DNA of 64,000 bases from Pelagivirga sediminicola (GCF_003072125.1 NZ_QCYH01000001.1:620001-684000); one strand, 5' to 3'. Numbered from the stretch's first letter, positions 10,659-23,779 are shown. The notes: a model not told the origin generated them from the sequence alone. A program made the numbers and translations.

Positions 10659-11690
10659 TTAAGATGGCATTTGGATATCAAGCGTCACCGGGAAATGGTC
10701 CGACGCGGTCAGCAATGCACCGCGCAGCGTATCGTCGCCATAACAGTCCGGATCGTCGAACGGGTGCCAGATACACCATTTCGGACCAAGCGCCAGCAAA
10801 TCGGGCGATACCATGATGTAATCCAGAAGCGCCTGCATGTACCGGCCCTCATGGCCGAGATAGAAGCGCGACGTGCTGTGCATCGCGCCGATCTTCTGCC
10901 CAAGCGCGCTGCGCGCATGCGGATCGAACAGGCGCAGCGCCTCGCACTCGCCCAGCACCACCTCGACCGAGGAGCGCCCGAACAGCCCTTCGTATTCGTC
11001 CAGCCCCGGACCGTCATTGAAATCGCCCATCACGATCAGCGCATCGCCCGCCTCCAGATGCGCCAGCACCCGCGCACGCAGCCAGACCGCCTGCGCCAGT
11101 TGCTTGCGCCGGCTCGCGATGGCGACGCGCATGATGTCGGCGGGTGTGCTGGCCCCGTGCGGCGCTTTGGATTTCAGATGCACTCCGATCAGGCGCAGGC
11201 GCGCGCCAGCGCGGGTGGTCAACAGAACCTCCAGCGGCGGCTTGGAAAAGCGCACCAGATCCTCTGCCGCGTCGATATCCAGATCGATGCGGAACACCCC
11301 GTCGAACCGCGGCGCGTCGCTGCTTCCGCGTTTGCCGGTGGTCTCGCCCTGCGGATCGTGAACCACGTCCATGACGCGAGGATCATACAGCAGCGCGATT
11401 TCCTGCTGGGTGTCGTTGGTAAACCCCACCAGCGCGCGGCTGGTTCGCAGACCGTAGGCGGCCGCAAAGCGCTCCAGCGCGACGGCGGTGCTGCGCCGGC
11501 CATTGTGATCGGGCGCCTCGTTGATCATCAGCGCATCGACGTCCATCGCCCGCATGACGGTGCCGATTGCAGCCAGTTGCGCGCCGCGCGTCACCCCCTT
11601 GCGCGAGGACCACTCCATATCGTCCAGAAGCGCGCCATCATCGTCGAAGAGGCTATTGAACCACTCGATATTCCACGTCGCCAGCCTCAT
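10659..11690 (-). CDS. Endonuclease/exonuclease/phosphatase family protein
   Basis: A 343-residue protein of the EEP fold (DNase I / AP endonuclease / phosphatase superfamily). Visible signatures are MRLATWNIEWF at the start (metal-binding Asn), the Glu of MINEAPDHNG, HLKSKAPHG, IVMGDFNDGPG and the terminal TASDHFPV with the catalytic Asp-His pair. There is no signal peptide, so it acts in the cytoplasm. The ATG at 11690 overlaps the stop of the TerB-DnaJ gene (ATGA). The substrate could be nucleic acid or a phosphoester; the sequence does not decide. Confidence 0.85.
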   Translation of the reverse strand: MRLATWNIEWFNSLFDDDGALLDDMEWSSRKGVTRGAQLAAIGTVMRAMDVDALMINEAPDHNGRRSTAVALERFAAAYGLRTSRALVGFTNDTQQEIALLYDPRVMDVVHDPQGETTGKRGSSDAPRFDGVFRIDLDIDAAEDLVRFSKPPLEVLLTTRAGARLRLIGVHLKSKAPHGASTPADIMRVAIASRRKQLAQAVWLRARVLAHLEAGDALIVMGDFNDGPGLDEYEGLFGRSSVEVVLGECEALRLFDPHARSALGQKIGAMHSTSRFYLGHEGRYMQALLDYIMVSPDLLALGPKWCIWHPFDDPDCYGDDTLRGALLTASDHFPVTLDIQMPS

Positions 11691-12370
11691 TGCGCATGCG
11701 CGGCTTCGATCTGCTCCCATGCGCGGTTGATGGCGGTCATCCGCTTTTCGGCAAGGCGCATCGCCTCGACGGGAACACCGCGCGCCATCATCCGGTCGGG
11801 ATGCGTCTCGCGCACCAGCGCGCGATAGCGTTTGCGCACCGCCTCCAGCGGATCGCCGGGCTGCGCGCCCAGCACCTGATAGGGGTCGGGCGCCGCGCCG
11901 GGCACGAAACGGCAGCGCATGCGCTGGAACTGCCCGCCGCTCAGGCCGAAAATCTCGGCCACCCGCTCCAGAAAGCGGTCCTCGTCCGGATGATAGTTCC
12001 CGTCGGCCATGGCGATGTGAAACAGCCCTTCCATCAGATCGCACAGCGCGTCCGTGTCGCCCCGGAACATGGTTTTGATGCGGGCGGCATATTCCTCGAA
12101 TCCGGCCACGTCCTGCCGCGCCAGGTTGAACACCCGCGCCGCGCCCGCCTCGTCCTCATGCGCGATCTGGAACACCTCGCGGAACGCCGTCACCTCGCCG
12201 CGCGTGACCTGCCCGTCGGCCTTGGCCATCTTCGCGCCGAGGGCGATGACCGCGATCGCGAAGGCCACGCTGCGCTCGGGCGGGGTGCGCAGACGGTCGA
12301 ACACGGCGCTCAGCCCCTCGCCATTGGCAAGGGCCGACACGGCCTCGGTTATGCGGGTCCAGAGCGACAT
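11687..12370 (-). CDS. TerB-like and DnaJ domain protein (DjlA-like co-chaperone)
   Basis: A 227-residue protein with an N-terminal TerB-like helical domain (about residues 35-140, including AFAIAVIALGAKMAKADGQV and HIAMADGNYHPDEDRFL) and a C-terminal J domain (from PYQVLGAQPGD) with the HPD tripeptide needed to stimulate DnaK. Unlike E. coli DjlA there is no clear N-terminal membrane anchor. Translationally coupled to the nuclease-family gene downstream. A specific client is not evident. Confidence 0.85.
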   Translation of the reverse strand: MSLWTRITEAVSALANGEGLSAVFDRLRTPPERSVAFAIAVIALGAKMAKADGQVTRGEVTAFREVFQIAHEDEAGAARVFNLARQDVAGFEEYAARIKTMFRGDTDALCDLMEGLFHIAMADGNYHPDEDRFLERVAEIFGLSGGQFQRMRCRFVPGAAPDPYQVLGAQPGDPLEAVRKRYRALVRETHPDRMMARGVPVEAMRLAEKRMTAINRAWEQIEAAHAQ

Positions 12371-12445
12371 GGCGCGATCCTAGAGCCTTTCGCCAGCGCT
12401 GTCAGCGCGATCTGGCGGATCACGGCAACAAAAAAGCGCGGCGCG

Positions 12446-13057
12446 TCAGCCCAGATCGCGTGGCCCGTCCGGCGTATCGAATTCAGCGCGCAATGCGGCC
12501 GGTCCGGTGACGTAAACCACCCGATCATCGGTCAGCAGCGGCGCCAGTCTCGCGCGCAGATCCTCCGCCTGCGGATGACTGACGATCAGCCGCCGCAGCG
12601 CGATACCGCTGCGCGCGAGCGACGCCGCCGGATGGCGCGCGCAATCCCACTGGATCACCGCCGGGTGGCAATCGTCGAACGGCAGCTGCCCGTTTTCCGG
12701 CACCGCCATGCGCCAGCGCAGATCGCCGCGCTCCAGCGGCACCTGCGCGCCGATGCCCGGCAAGGCCGCCTGCGCGCCCTCCAGATCATCGGTGCGGCAG
12801 ATCCAGTTGCCGATGCGCGGCGGGCCGCTGAAGCGGTCCAGATCGAACCAGCGGGCATAGGGCAGCGGCGGCGCGGCGGGATCGACCGCGATCACCTCCA
12901 GATAGAGCCCGTCCTCCAGCCCCAGCAGACGATTATGCGTGCCGAAATGCGCATGCTGACCGCCCGGCCCCGGCGCCGCGTCCAGCGCCCGGTGCACCCA
13001 ATCGGCGCCCTCCTCCAGATTGGTCGCGGCGACGGCGATGTGATCCAGCTTCAACAT
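12446..13057 (-). CDS. VOC superfamily (glyoxalase-like) protein
   Basis: A 203-residue protein opening with MLKLDHIAVAATNLEEGADW, the usual first strand and metal-binding histidine of VOC/glyoxalase-like domains, with a Glu-containing strand (GLYLEVIAVDP). It belongs to the Glyoxalase_3-like group seen in roseobacters rather than to methylmalonyl-CoA epimerase, whose signature I do not see despite the nearby mutase. Start chosen at the ATG at 13057 because GGGGAG lies 7 nt upstream; the ATG two codons earlier would be only 1 nt from it. No substrate can be named. Confidence 0.75.
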   Translation of the reverse strand: MLKLDHIAVAATNLEEGADWVHRALDAAPGPGGQHAHFGTHNRLLGLEDGLYLEVIAVDPAAPPLPYARWFDLDRFSGPPRIGNWICRTDDLEGAQAALPGIGAQVPLERGDLRWRMAVPENGQLPFDDCHPAVIQWDCARHPAASLARSGIALRRLIVSHPQAEDLRARLAPLLTDDRVVYVTGPAALRAEFDTPDGPRDLG

Positions 13058-13201
13058 GTGCATGCTCCCCTGCAGCGAAATGACGGCCCCCATGGCATAG
13101 CGGGTGCGGCCGCGCCGCGCAATTTCTGCGCCACCCCGCGCGCGGGAATTCACGCCGGTGCGGTGAATGACATTTTCCGCCGGGCGATGCCGTTTTCCGC
13201 C

Positions 13202-13228
13202 TTGACGGGCGGGCGCTGCTGCCATAGC
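13202..13228 (+). promoter_or_regulatory. Predicted promoter of the CAU tRNA
   Basis: TTGACG, about 16 nt, then an ATAGCC-like -10 element ends roughly 12 nt before the mature tRNA. TTGACG is a good match to an alphaproteobacterial -35 box. Assignment is by eye only. Confidence 0.4.
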
Positions 13229-13239
13229 CACGCGCCCAA

Positions 13240-13315
<76 letters not shown>

Positions 13316-13316
13316 A

Positions 13317-13339
13317 GTCACTTTGCAAGGCAAAGTGAC
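13317..13339 (+). terminator. Perfect stem-loop after the CAU tRNA
   Basis: GTCACTTTGC and GCAAAGTGAC form a 10-bp perfect stem closed by AAG, starting two bases after the CCA end. No T-run follows, so it may guide 3' processing or act as a weak terminator in either direction. Confidence 0.5.
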
Positions 13340-13465
13340 ACCGCACCCTCCACAAACGCGCATGGTAGCAATAGGCATTTCGCGCCGCAAAATGCCGAGA
13401 GCGATTCAACACGCGCGATCCACAGGCGCCGAACCTCCATCCGGCGCCTGCACCGAGCCCAAGCC

Positions 13466-15598
<2,133 letters not shown>

Positions 15599-16711
15599 GT
15601 TCTTGTCCTCTTGTCTGAGCGTGAACCTGCGATGTTCGTCCCGCATGGTCCTGCCCCGGTTCCTCTATCAATGTCGCCAGCCCGCCCGCACCGGCGCGCA
15701 GCCAGAACAGATCGTCGGCATATGCCTCGCGCATTTCGGCCCGCTGGGCGATGGAAAACGGCTGCCATGCGCCATCTCCCGGCGGCAGCGCGCCGCTGCC
15801 GGTGCCGCGCTCGTGCAGCAGCAGGCGCAGCGCGGCCAGATCGGGCGCACGGTTGAGCCATTCGCGCGCATGCGCCTGCGGCACCGCGTCCAGCCCCAGC
15901 ATCGCGGCAAGGCGGCGTTCGGGCAAGGCCGCATAGCTTTCGTGCGTCAGCACCAGCAGTTCGGCATGCGGCAATGCACAGGCCAGATCGGTGATCACAT
16001 CGCGCCAGCCACGCATTCCGGCCGCGATATGCGCCAGTTGATCGGCCGTCGGCACGCGCGCCCCGCGCCCCACCGCAAAGGCGACGACCGAGGCCCACCA
16101 GGCGTCCTGCGACCGGACCGACAGCACGGCGCGCGTCACCTGATCGCCGAACGCGGCGCCATGGCGGGCCATCCGCTCGCCGATGCCGGGGTAAAGGCGC
16201 ATATCGCGCAGGCAACTCCGGCAGGAGCCGATCAGATTCTCGTCCGAGACCACTAGATGCCGCGTGCCCGCCTCCTCGGCCCTGGCCAGTTGCAGCGCGA
16301 TCCGCCCGCGCGCGCGCTGGAACTGCTTGCCCGCGGGCACCGGACCCGGACGCGGCACCACACCGTCGAGCAGCCCCTTGCGAAGCTGCCGGGGGCCCCA
16401 CATACCGATACCGCAGGTCATCAGACGCGTCCCGTTCTTGCGCATGTAATACTGAAAGCTGGTCGAGGCGCTGCGATGCGCCCCAAGATGCAGGGTGATT
16501 TCCATGTGCTCTTCCGCCTTTCGCTGTGCCGATCTGGCCTGAGCTGCCATGTCGGGGTTCAGCGTCATGCGTAAAGCACAGTGTTGACGATGCGATTAAC
16601 CGCGCCGGCAATATCGCCCGTCGCGTCCGCAAACGCAGCGGCGGCTCAAAGACGATCTTTTGAATCGCAATCTGGCGGAATATGCCTATATCCTGTTCGA
16701 CAGGAGCGCAT

Positions 16712-17197
16712 ATGAAACCTATCCTTACCGCTGTTTTTGCTGGCCTTTTCGCCCTTCCTCTGACCGCGCAGGAGGCGGCGGACACCATTGCCACAGTGCC
16801 CGGCCCATCGATCTTCATCGACGGGACCGATGTGGAATTGAAACAATTTCTATGGAAAAACCGGCCCCTCATCGTGTTCGCCGACAGCCCGGATGATCCG
16901 CGCTTCGTGCAGCAGATGGAATTGCTGACCAAGCGCGCGGACGAGCTGGCGCAGCGCGATGTCGTGGTTCTGACCGATACGGACCCCGACGCGCGCGGCC
17001 CGTTGCGCCAGCGGCTGCATCCGCGCGGCTTCATGCTGGTGCTGATGGTCAAGGACGGCACGATATACCTGCGCAAGCCGCTGCCATGGGACGTGCGCGA
17101 GATCAGCCGCACCATCGACAAGCTGCCGATGCGCCAGCAAGAGATCAGGGAGCGGCGGGCCGCGCCCGGCGCCGACAAGACGACCGGTCCGTCATAG
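16712..17197 (+). CDS. DUF4174 family secreted protein
   Basis: A 161-residue protein with a signal peptide (MKPILTAVFAGLFALPLTAQ, cleavage near the end of this run) and a thioredoxin-like DUF4174 domain: a strand with RPLIVFADSPDD, VVVLTDTDPDA and MVKDGTIYLRKP, no CXXC. Function unknown; DUF4174 proteins are predicted periplasmic. Start at 16712 because CAGGAG ends 5-6 nt ahead; an upstream open reading frame adds ten residues with no ribosome site. Divergent from the sulfotransferase gene and convergent with the pccA-linked lipoprotein. Confidence 0.8.
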   Translation: MKPILTAVFAGLFALPLTAQEAADTIATVPGPSIFIDGTDVELKQFLWKNRPLIVFADSPDDPRFVQQMELLTKRADELAQRDVVVLTDTDPDARGPLRQRLHPRGFMLVLMVKDGTIYLRKPLPWDVREISRTIDKLPMRQQEIRERRAAPGADKTTGPS

Positions 17198-17210
17198 GGC
17201 GCGGCGCAGC

Positions 17211-17777
17211 TCATTGCGCGCCCATCGCCGCGACCAGCAGCGCATCGTCCGCATCCAGCAGCGCCAGAATTCCTCGCTCCACGTCCATGATCACCACCGC
17301 GCGCGGATTGACCAGCGCCGCGCCAAAGGCCGCCTCGGCGGCGCGGTCCATGCAGGCGCGCCCCTCCAGCCCGGCCATGCGCATCCGCATTCCGGGCGCG
17401 CGCGCGACCTCGACCAGCTCCAGCAGGGCCGCATCGGGCGACAGGCGGCGCGAATCGATGGCCACCTGACTGCGCGACTTCAGGATCATCACCGCCTCGC
17501 GCACCGATCCGGCGCTGCGGAGCCGCGAGGCGAGGCGCGGGCCGACCAGCTGGAACACCCCGGCGGCGCAGTCGCGCGTCGCGGTGAACGACACCGTCTC
17601 GCCCAGCGGCACCCAGTCGGCCAGTTGCGCGCGCAGCGTCGCCTCGTCCGTCCGCTTGCACCCGGCCAGCGCCAGCGCGGCCAGGCACAAAGCGCCCGCG
17701 CACAGCCCCGCGGGGCGCAGCCGGGCGCGCTTGACAGGCGGGCGGGCGCCCGCGGGGATGCGACGCGCGCGGCTCAT
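17211..17777 (-). CDS. Putative lipoprotein
   Basis: A 188-residue protein with an Arg-rich N-terminus, a hydrophobic segment and the lipobox LALAGC, so it is predicted to be lipidated at the cysteine around residue 40. The mature part contains RDCAAGVFQLVGPRLASRLR and two more cysteines (DCAAG and RACMD) that could form a disulfide. I do not recognise a family with known role. It begins 4 nt after the pccA stop, so it is probably the last gene of the pccA transcript. Confidence 0.65.
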   Translation of the reverse strand: MSRARRIPAGARPPVKRARLRPAGLCAGALCLAALALAGCKRTDEATLRAQLADWVPLGETVSFTATRDCAAGVFQLVGPRLASRLRSAGSVREAVMILKSRSQVAIDSRRLSPDAALLELVEVARAPGMRMRMAGLEGRACMDRAAEAAFGAALVNPRAVVIMDVERGILALLDADDALLVAAMGAQ

Positions 17778-17781
17778 GAGA

Positions 17782-19782
<2,001 letters not shown>

Positions 19783-19830
19783 GGGCAGCCCCTTTTAAGT
19801 GCGTGCCCGGCGCCGCAGCACCGGGGCCGA

Positions 19831-19871
19831 AAACGACAAGGACCACCCGCACCGACCGGCGCGGATGGTCC
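19831..19871 (-). terminator. Intrinsic terminator after the small lipoprotein gene
   Basis: On the minus strand GGACCATCCGC pairs with GCGGGTGGTCC (11 bp with one G-U pair), followed by the T-rich TTGTCGTTTT. It lies 36 nt past the stop at 19907 and isolates pccA from upstream transcription. Confidence 0.65.
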
Positions 19872-19906
19872 CAGAATGAATGATGTGCGCGCCCTGGCGG
19901 CGGCTG

Positions 19907-20128
19907 TTACTTGCAGCGCTCGGGGAAGGACTGGCAATAAGCGACGTTGCCCGCCGCGCCGACCAGCGCACCGGCCGCAAGGTTGCCGTCCAGAACAGCC
20001 GCAGTGCCCAGACCGGCGCCCCCTCCGATGAGGGCCTGCTTGCCCAGCGTGTCACCGCAGGCCGCAAGTGCCGACAGAACGAGGATGGCGTATACAGCTC
20101 TGGGTTGTTTCTTGAATGCTTTGCGCAT
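19907..20128 (-). CDS. Small lipoprotein
   Basis: A 73-residue protein with a basic N-terminus, a hydrophobic stretch and the lipobox LSALAAC (lipidated cysteine at residue 24). The mature part is Gly/Ala-rich (IGGGAGLGTAAVLDGN, GALVGAAGNVAY), like a short glycine-zipper segment, and ends in YCQSFPERCK with two cysteines. GAGG stands 9 nt before the ATG. No function known; glycine-zipper lipoproteins often sit in the outer membrane. Confidence 0.7.
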   Translation of the reverse strand: MRKAFKKQPRAVYAILVLSALAACGDTLGKQALIGGGAGLGTAAVLDGNLAAGALVGAAGNVAYCQSFPERCK

Positions 20129-20516
20129 GGTGAACTGCCTCTTTTATCGTGAGCGGAAATCGCTCTGCGATAAGACGGCAAATTCGCCTCCGCGTCAAAG
20201 GCGCGAAGGCCCGGCGCGCAGCGATGCGCGATGTCCCGCCGATTGGCGCAACCATCTGCCATGAATGAAAAAAGGGGCGACGCGCGCTTGGCAACGCAAC
20301 GCCGCCCATCAGGGGAAGGGTAACGGTGTGGACGAGGTGTCCCGGACCCTTGGGGAAGGCCCGCCACTACACGCAGGAAGGTGTCATTCATCGCACGCCC
20401 CGCCAAGCGGCTTGTGGATAGAATACAATTATCGGCTGCATTCCGCGCAGATCGGCGCGGTGTTGGCAAATTCATGCTTGCGCGGGATTCGCGCATTCGG
20501 GGCTGCGCTGCGCCGC
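20129..20516. other. Intergenic region without a recognised protein gene
   Basis: About 390 nt between two minus-strand genes. I see no convincing reading frame. It holds a minus-strand intrinsic terminator near its left third and, to the right of it, AT-richer sequence with -10-like elements (minus-strand GATAAT and TATTCT around 20420-20433). A small RNA or a long 3' UTR of the neighbouring gene would explain this. Confidence 0.4.
20268..20307 (-). terminator. Minus-strand intrinsic terminator
   Basis: On the minus strand GGGCGGCGT pairs with GCGTCGCCC (9 bp with two G-U pairs), followed shortly by TTTTTT. It ends transcripts entering from the hypothetical gene at 20517 or from an unseen small RNA. 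Confidence 0.55.
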
Positions 20517-20876
20517 TCATATATCTTCGCTGCCGTCGAAGGCGGCGGGAAACGCGCGCCGCGCGGCGTCCACGTCGAGGACCAGCAGTGCCTCGTAATC
20601 GGTCGGATCGAACGGATCGGAGACGGGCAGCACCTCGCGGCCCAGAAGCCAGGACAGCCGCCCCGCATCCAGATTGCCGCGCTCGAACGGCTGGTCGCCG
20701 AAATTTTTCCACAAGGCCGCGACAAATCCGATATCGGCGCGCCGGTCAGGCGGGCGCCGGTCGGCATAGCGCTCGCGCCGGATCAGGGGGGTGGCCCCCT
20801 TCGGATTGGCGCGGCGAATGGTGAATTGGAAATCGGTGCTCGGCAATCTGCCGGGAAATCCGCGATGCTTGATCAT
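20517..20876 (-). CDS. Conserved hypothetical protein
   Basis: A 119-residue soluble protein without signal peptide or membrane segment. It is basic in the first 55 residues (RREYADRRPPDRR-like stretch) and acidic/hydrophobic later (FGDQPFERGNLDAGRLSWLL, DPFDPTDYEALLVLDVDAARRAF). GGAGGG lies 6 nt before the ATG, which supports real translation. I do not recognise the family. A stop two codons after an SED end is followed at 210 nt by a terminator. Confidence 0.6.
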   Translation of the reverse strand: MIKHRGFPGRLPSTDFQFTIRRANPKGATPLIRRERYADRRPPDRRADIGFVAALWKNFGDQPFERGNLDAGRLSWLLGREVLPVSDPFDPTDYEALLVLDVDAARRAFPAAFDGSEDI

Positions 20877-20930
20877 GCGGCGCCCTCCAATACGGGGCGC
20901 TGGAGCATCTGCCCCGAACGGGGAACCGAA

Positions 20931-20950
20931 GCAGGCCGAAAGGCCTGCCC
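20931..20950 (-). terminator. Stem-loop after the 48-residue lipoprotein gene
   Basis: GCAGGCC and GGCCTGC form a perfect 7-bp stem closed by GAAA, 26 nt past the stop of the small lipoprotein gene. T-runs are short on both strands, so direction and efficiency are uncertain. Confidence 0.45.
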
Positions 20951-20975
20951 CGTTTTCACAATCCGGCGGGGCGGA

Positions 20976-21122
20976 TTAGTACTTGCCGCCGTACTTGCCG
21001 GTCGAGACGGGCTCGGTCGTGATCGGCTCGACAACAACGTAATCATCCTGGGGCGCCTGCTGGCACGCCGAAACGGCAACGAGCAGGCCGAGAGCCATAA
21101 GACCCTTGATAGCATTCGACAT
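20976..21122 (-). CDS. Very small lipoprotein (48 residues)
   Basis: An ATG with AGGAGA 6 nt upstream opens a 48-codon frame: a hydrophobic segment (GLMALGLLVAVSAC) ending in a lipobox cysteine at residue 20, then QQAPQDDYVVVEPI and a C-terminus with the repeat GKYGGKY. The signal, lipobox and ribosome site together make this a credible entericidin-like or membrane-attached small lipoprotein gene. Its 5' leader contains two potential hairpins (around 21175-21193 and 21191-21212). Function unknown. Confidence 0.7.
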   Translation of the reverse strand: MSNAIKGLMALGLLVAVSACQQAPQDDYVVVEPITTEPVSTGKYGGKY

Positions 21123-21336
21123 TGAATTCTCCTGTCACTTTTTGAGGGCGGAATTGGGCACACGCCCGTCCCCCACCCATACTTCGAGGTATGGATTGCT
21201 TGGGTGCAATCACCGGGCAGAATAAAGCAGTTTTGCGAAAAGCGATATGCCGATCGACGAATGACCGGCCATTGTGGCTGCAAAGCCTCACAAGCCCGTG
21301 AGCGTGAGCATAGGCGCGCAAGATATTGTGTATGCA

Positions 21337-21714
21337 TCAGAATGCCTCCCACATACAGGCCCCGCCGTTGAGCGTGAAGACCTCGAACACCTGCACCACG
21401 CTGCTGTCGATCACGCCGAACGGCGTGGCACGATCGGCCAGCGAAACGATGATGGTTGTCCCTTCGCGAGCGGAGGGCATACCCGCCAAGGCGTTGTTCT
21501 CGCAAAGAAACTTCATGTCCTCCAAGGCGGTCTGCGGCGTCATGCGCCCCGGATCAAGATCCTCGGCAAGATATCGCAGACGGATGACGGGCGCGCCGCC
21601 CTCGTCCTCGGTGATCGTCTCGAACAGATCTGCCTGCAGCCCCGAGGGAAGCACCTGCGCAGACGCAAAGGCGGGCGATGCGCCGATCAAGGCGCATCCA
21701 AGTGCCGCGATCAG
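21337..21714 (-). CDS. DUF6497-like exported protein with unclear start
   Basis: The frame encodes a signal peptide (LIAALGCALIGASPAFA) and a mature domain of about 108 residues with RLRYLAEDLDPGRM, MKFLCENNAL and IIVSLADRATPFGV, ending GGACMWEAF; two cysteines could pair. This resembles the DUF6497 proteins of Rhodobacterales, of unknown function. No ATG, GTG or TTG stands before the signal peptide. The best candidate is a CTG at 21714 that overlaps the stop of the upstream gene (CTGA), which would rely on coupled translation. Alternatives are a TTG inside the signal peptide or a sequencing error. Confidence 0.55.
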   Translation of the reverse strand: MIAALGCALIGASPAFASAQVLPSGLQADLFETITEDEGGAPVIRLRYLAEDLDPGRMTPQTALEDMKFLCENNALAGMPSAREGTTIIVSLADRATPFGVIDSSVVQVFEVFTLNGGACMWEAF

Positions 21715-21974
21715 TGTTCGCGCAGCGCCTTGATAAGCTGATCCTTGCTCATGTCCGAGCGCCCGTCGATTCCGATCTCCTGCGCGCGCTCGTAGAGCTC
21801 TTCCTTCGTCCACTTCTCGTAGGGGGAAGCCTTGCCGCCCTTTTTCGAGGGATGCATGTCCTTGTTCGCCTTCGCGTTGGCGATGCGGGCCGCTTTTTCC
21901 TTGGACGCGCCCTGATCGCGCAGCGCCTCGTAAGTATCGGCATCCTTGATGCTGGGATCGTTCGTCTTGGCCAT
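21711..21974 (-). CDS. Small Rho-N/SAP-like domain protein (DUF7218-like)
   Basis: An 87-residue, highly charged protein. The N-terminal half contains KDADTYEALRDQGASKEKAA and RIANAKANKD; the C-terminal half (WTKEELYERAQEIGIDGRSD, then MSKDQLIKALREH) is a helix-turn-helix of the Rho N-terminal/SAP type that can bind nucleic acid. A near-perfect ribosome site, AAGGAGGTG, precedes the ATG, so expression is probably strong. Such proteins are common in alphaproteobacteria and are thought to be stress-related; the role is not established. Confidence 0.75.
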   Translation of the reverse strand: MAKTNDPSIKDADTYEALRDQGASKEKAARIANAKANKDMHPSKKGGKASPYEKWTKEELYERAQEIGIDGRSDMSKDQLIKALREH

Positions 21975-22102
21975 GGTGCACCTCCTTTTGGCACGCCAAC
22001 GCCGCCGCCGCATGGGCGGTTCCCGCAAGCGCGGGACGGGCGTCGAAGGGGGCGCAAGATGTCATGTTACGGCTCCTGCCCGCGCGGACGCATCACACGG
22101 CG

Positions 22103-23635
22103 TCACAGCGGGATATTGTCGTGCTTTTTCCACGGCATCTGCGCCTTCTTGCCTCGCAGCGACGCAAAGGCGCGCGCCACGCGCTTGCGGGTGGAGTGGG
22201 GCATGATCACCTCGTCCACGAACCCGCGCTCGGCGGCTACGAAAGGACTGGCAAAGCGGTCCTCGTAATCCTTGGCGTGCGCGGCCAGCTTCTCGGCATT
22301 GCCGCGATCGGCGCGGTGAATGATCTCGGTAGCGCCCTTGGCGCCCATCACCGCAATCTCCGAGGTGGGCCAGGCATAGTTGAAATCGGCGCTCAGATGT
22401 TTCGACGCCATCACCACATACGCCCCGCCATAGGCCTTGCGGGTGATCACCGTGACCTTCGGCACCGTCGCCTCGCCGTAGGCAAACAGCAGCTTGGCGC
22501 CATGTTTGATCACGCCGTTATATTCCTGCGTCACACCGGGCAGGAAGCCGGGCACATCCACCAGCGTCAGAAGCGGGATCTCGAAGCAATCGCAGAACCG
22601 CACAAAGCGCGCCGCCTTGCGGCTGCTGTCGATATCCAGGCATCCGGCCAGCACCATCGGCTGGTTGGCGACGACGCCCACGGTCTGCCCCTCGATCCGG
22701 ATGAAACCGGTGATCATGTTCTTGGCGAATTCTTCCTGAATCTCGTAAAAATCGCCTTCGTCGGCCAGTTTCGTGATCAATTCCTTCATGTCATACGGCA
22801 TGTTGGGATTGTCCGGCACCAGCGTGTCGAGGCTCTCCTCGATCCGCCCCGGCTCGTCAAAGAAGGGGCGCACGGGCGGCTTTTCGCGGTTGGAGGAGGG
22901 CAGGAAATCGACCAGACGGCGCACTTCGGCCAGCGCCTCGACATCGTTCTCGAACGCCGCGTCCGCGACGCTGGATTTGCGCGTGTGCGTGGTCGCGCCG
23001 CCCAGCTCCTCGGCGGTCACCTGCTCGTTCGTGACCGTTTTCACCACGTCGGGGCCGGTCACGAACATATAGCTGCTGTCTTTGACCATGAAGATGAAAT
23101 CGGTCATCGCGGGGGAATAGACCGCGCCGCCCGCGCATGGCCCCATGATGACGCTGATCTGCGGCACCACGCCGGACGCGGTGATATTGCGCTGGAAGAC
23201 CTCGCCATAGCCCGCCAGGCTGTCGACGCCTTCCTGAATACGCGCGCCGCCGGAATCGTTGATGCCGATGACGGGCGCGCCGTTCTGCACGGCCATATCC
23301 ATGATCTTGCAGATCTTTTTCGCGTGCGTTTCCGAAACCGAGCCGCCGAGGACGGTGAAATCCTGGCTGAACACGTACACCAGCCGCCCGTTGATCGTGC
23401 CCCATCCGGTGACGACACCGTCGCCATAGGGCCGCTCCTTCTGCATCCCGAAATCGGTGCAGCGATGGGCGACGAACATGTCGAATTCCTCAAAGCTGCC
23501 CTCGTCGAGCAAAAGCTCGATCCGCTCGCGCGCGGTCAGCTTGCCTTTTTCGTGCTGGGCCGCAACACGGCGCTCGCCGCCGCCCATGCGCGCCTCGGCG
23601 CGGCGATCTTCGAGTTCCTGCAGGATATCTTTCAC
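22103..23635 (-). CDS. pccB: Propionyl-CoA carboxylase beta subunit (carboxyltransferase)
   Basis: Carboxyltransferase that transfers CO2 from biotin on PccA to propionyl-CoA. The 510 residues contain the two crotonase-fold halves, with the acyl-CoA oxyanion regions [20 protein letters not shown] and [20 protein letters not shown], and [12 protein letters not shown]. The start is GTG at 23635, preceded by GGGGGAGG at 8 nt; no in-frame ATG is available. Upstream DNA carries TTTGCAAA-type PccR motifs, in line with the known control of pccB in Rhodobacter sphaeroides. Confidence 0.95.
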   Translation of the reverse strand: MKDILQELEDRRAEARMGGGERRVAAQHEKGKLTARERIELLLDEGSFEEFDMFVAHRCTDFGMQKERPYGDGVVTGWGTINGRLVYVFSQDFTVLGGSVSETHAKKICKIMDMAVQNGAPVIGINDSGGARIQEGVDSLAGYGEVFQRNITASGVVPQISVIMGPCAGGAVYSPAMTDFIFMVKDSSYMFVTGPDVVKTVTNEQVTAEELGGATTHTRKSSVADAAFENDVEALAEVRRLVDFLPSSNREKPPVRPFFDEPGRIEESLDTLVPDNPNMPYDMKELITKLADEGDFYEIQEEFAKNMITGFIRIEGQTVGVVANQPMVLAGCLDIDSSRKAARFVRFCDCFEIPLLTLVDVPGFLPGVTQEYNGVIKHGAKLLFAYGEATVPKVTVITRKAYGGAYVVMASKHLSADFNYAWPTSEIAVMGAKGATEIIHRADRGNAEKLAAHAKDYEDRFASPFVAAERGFVDEVIMPHSTRKRVARAFASLRGKKAQMPWKKHDNIPL

Positions 23636-23710
23636 GGGCGGGCCTCCCCCATTGAGGTTTTCGGCAGGCTATACCCGATCCGCCACGCTGCAACAGCGAA
23701 TTTCGGCAAA

Positions 23711-23750
23711 TTTGCAAAGATTTGCATAGGCAGCGCACCCGTTATGCAAA
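23711..23750. promoter_or_regulatory. Predicted PccR operator array upstream of pccB
   Basis: TTTGCAAA (23711-23718) is followed after GA by TTTGCATA (23721-23728); 14 nt later comes TATGCAAA (23743-23750), the exact reverse complement of TTTGCATA. The published R. sphaeroides PccR site is two TTTGCAAA motifs separated by four bases; here the tandem spacing is two. The array is centred 76-115 nt upstream of the pccB GTG and lies before the divergent efflux pump gene. Confidence 0.7.
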
Positions 23751-23779
23751 CTTGAATATAACTGCGGCGCCAGATGGAC

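Noticed and set aside
12446..13057. The VOC protein as methylmalonyl-CoA epimerase
   Set aside because: Although close to the mutase, it lacks the epimerase metal/acid pattern and is longer (203 residues).
13317..13339. TTTGCAAG in the hairpin after the CAU tRNA as a PccR site
   Set aside because: It is part of a perfect 10-bp stem-loop, imperfect as an operator, and about 2.3 kb from the start of the mutase gene.
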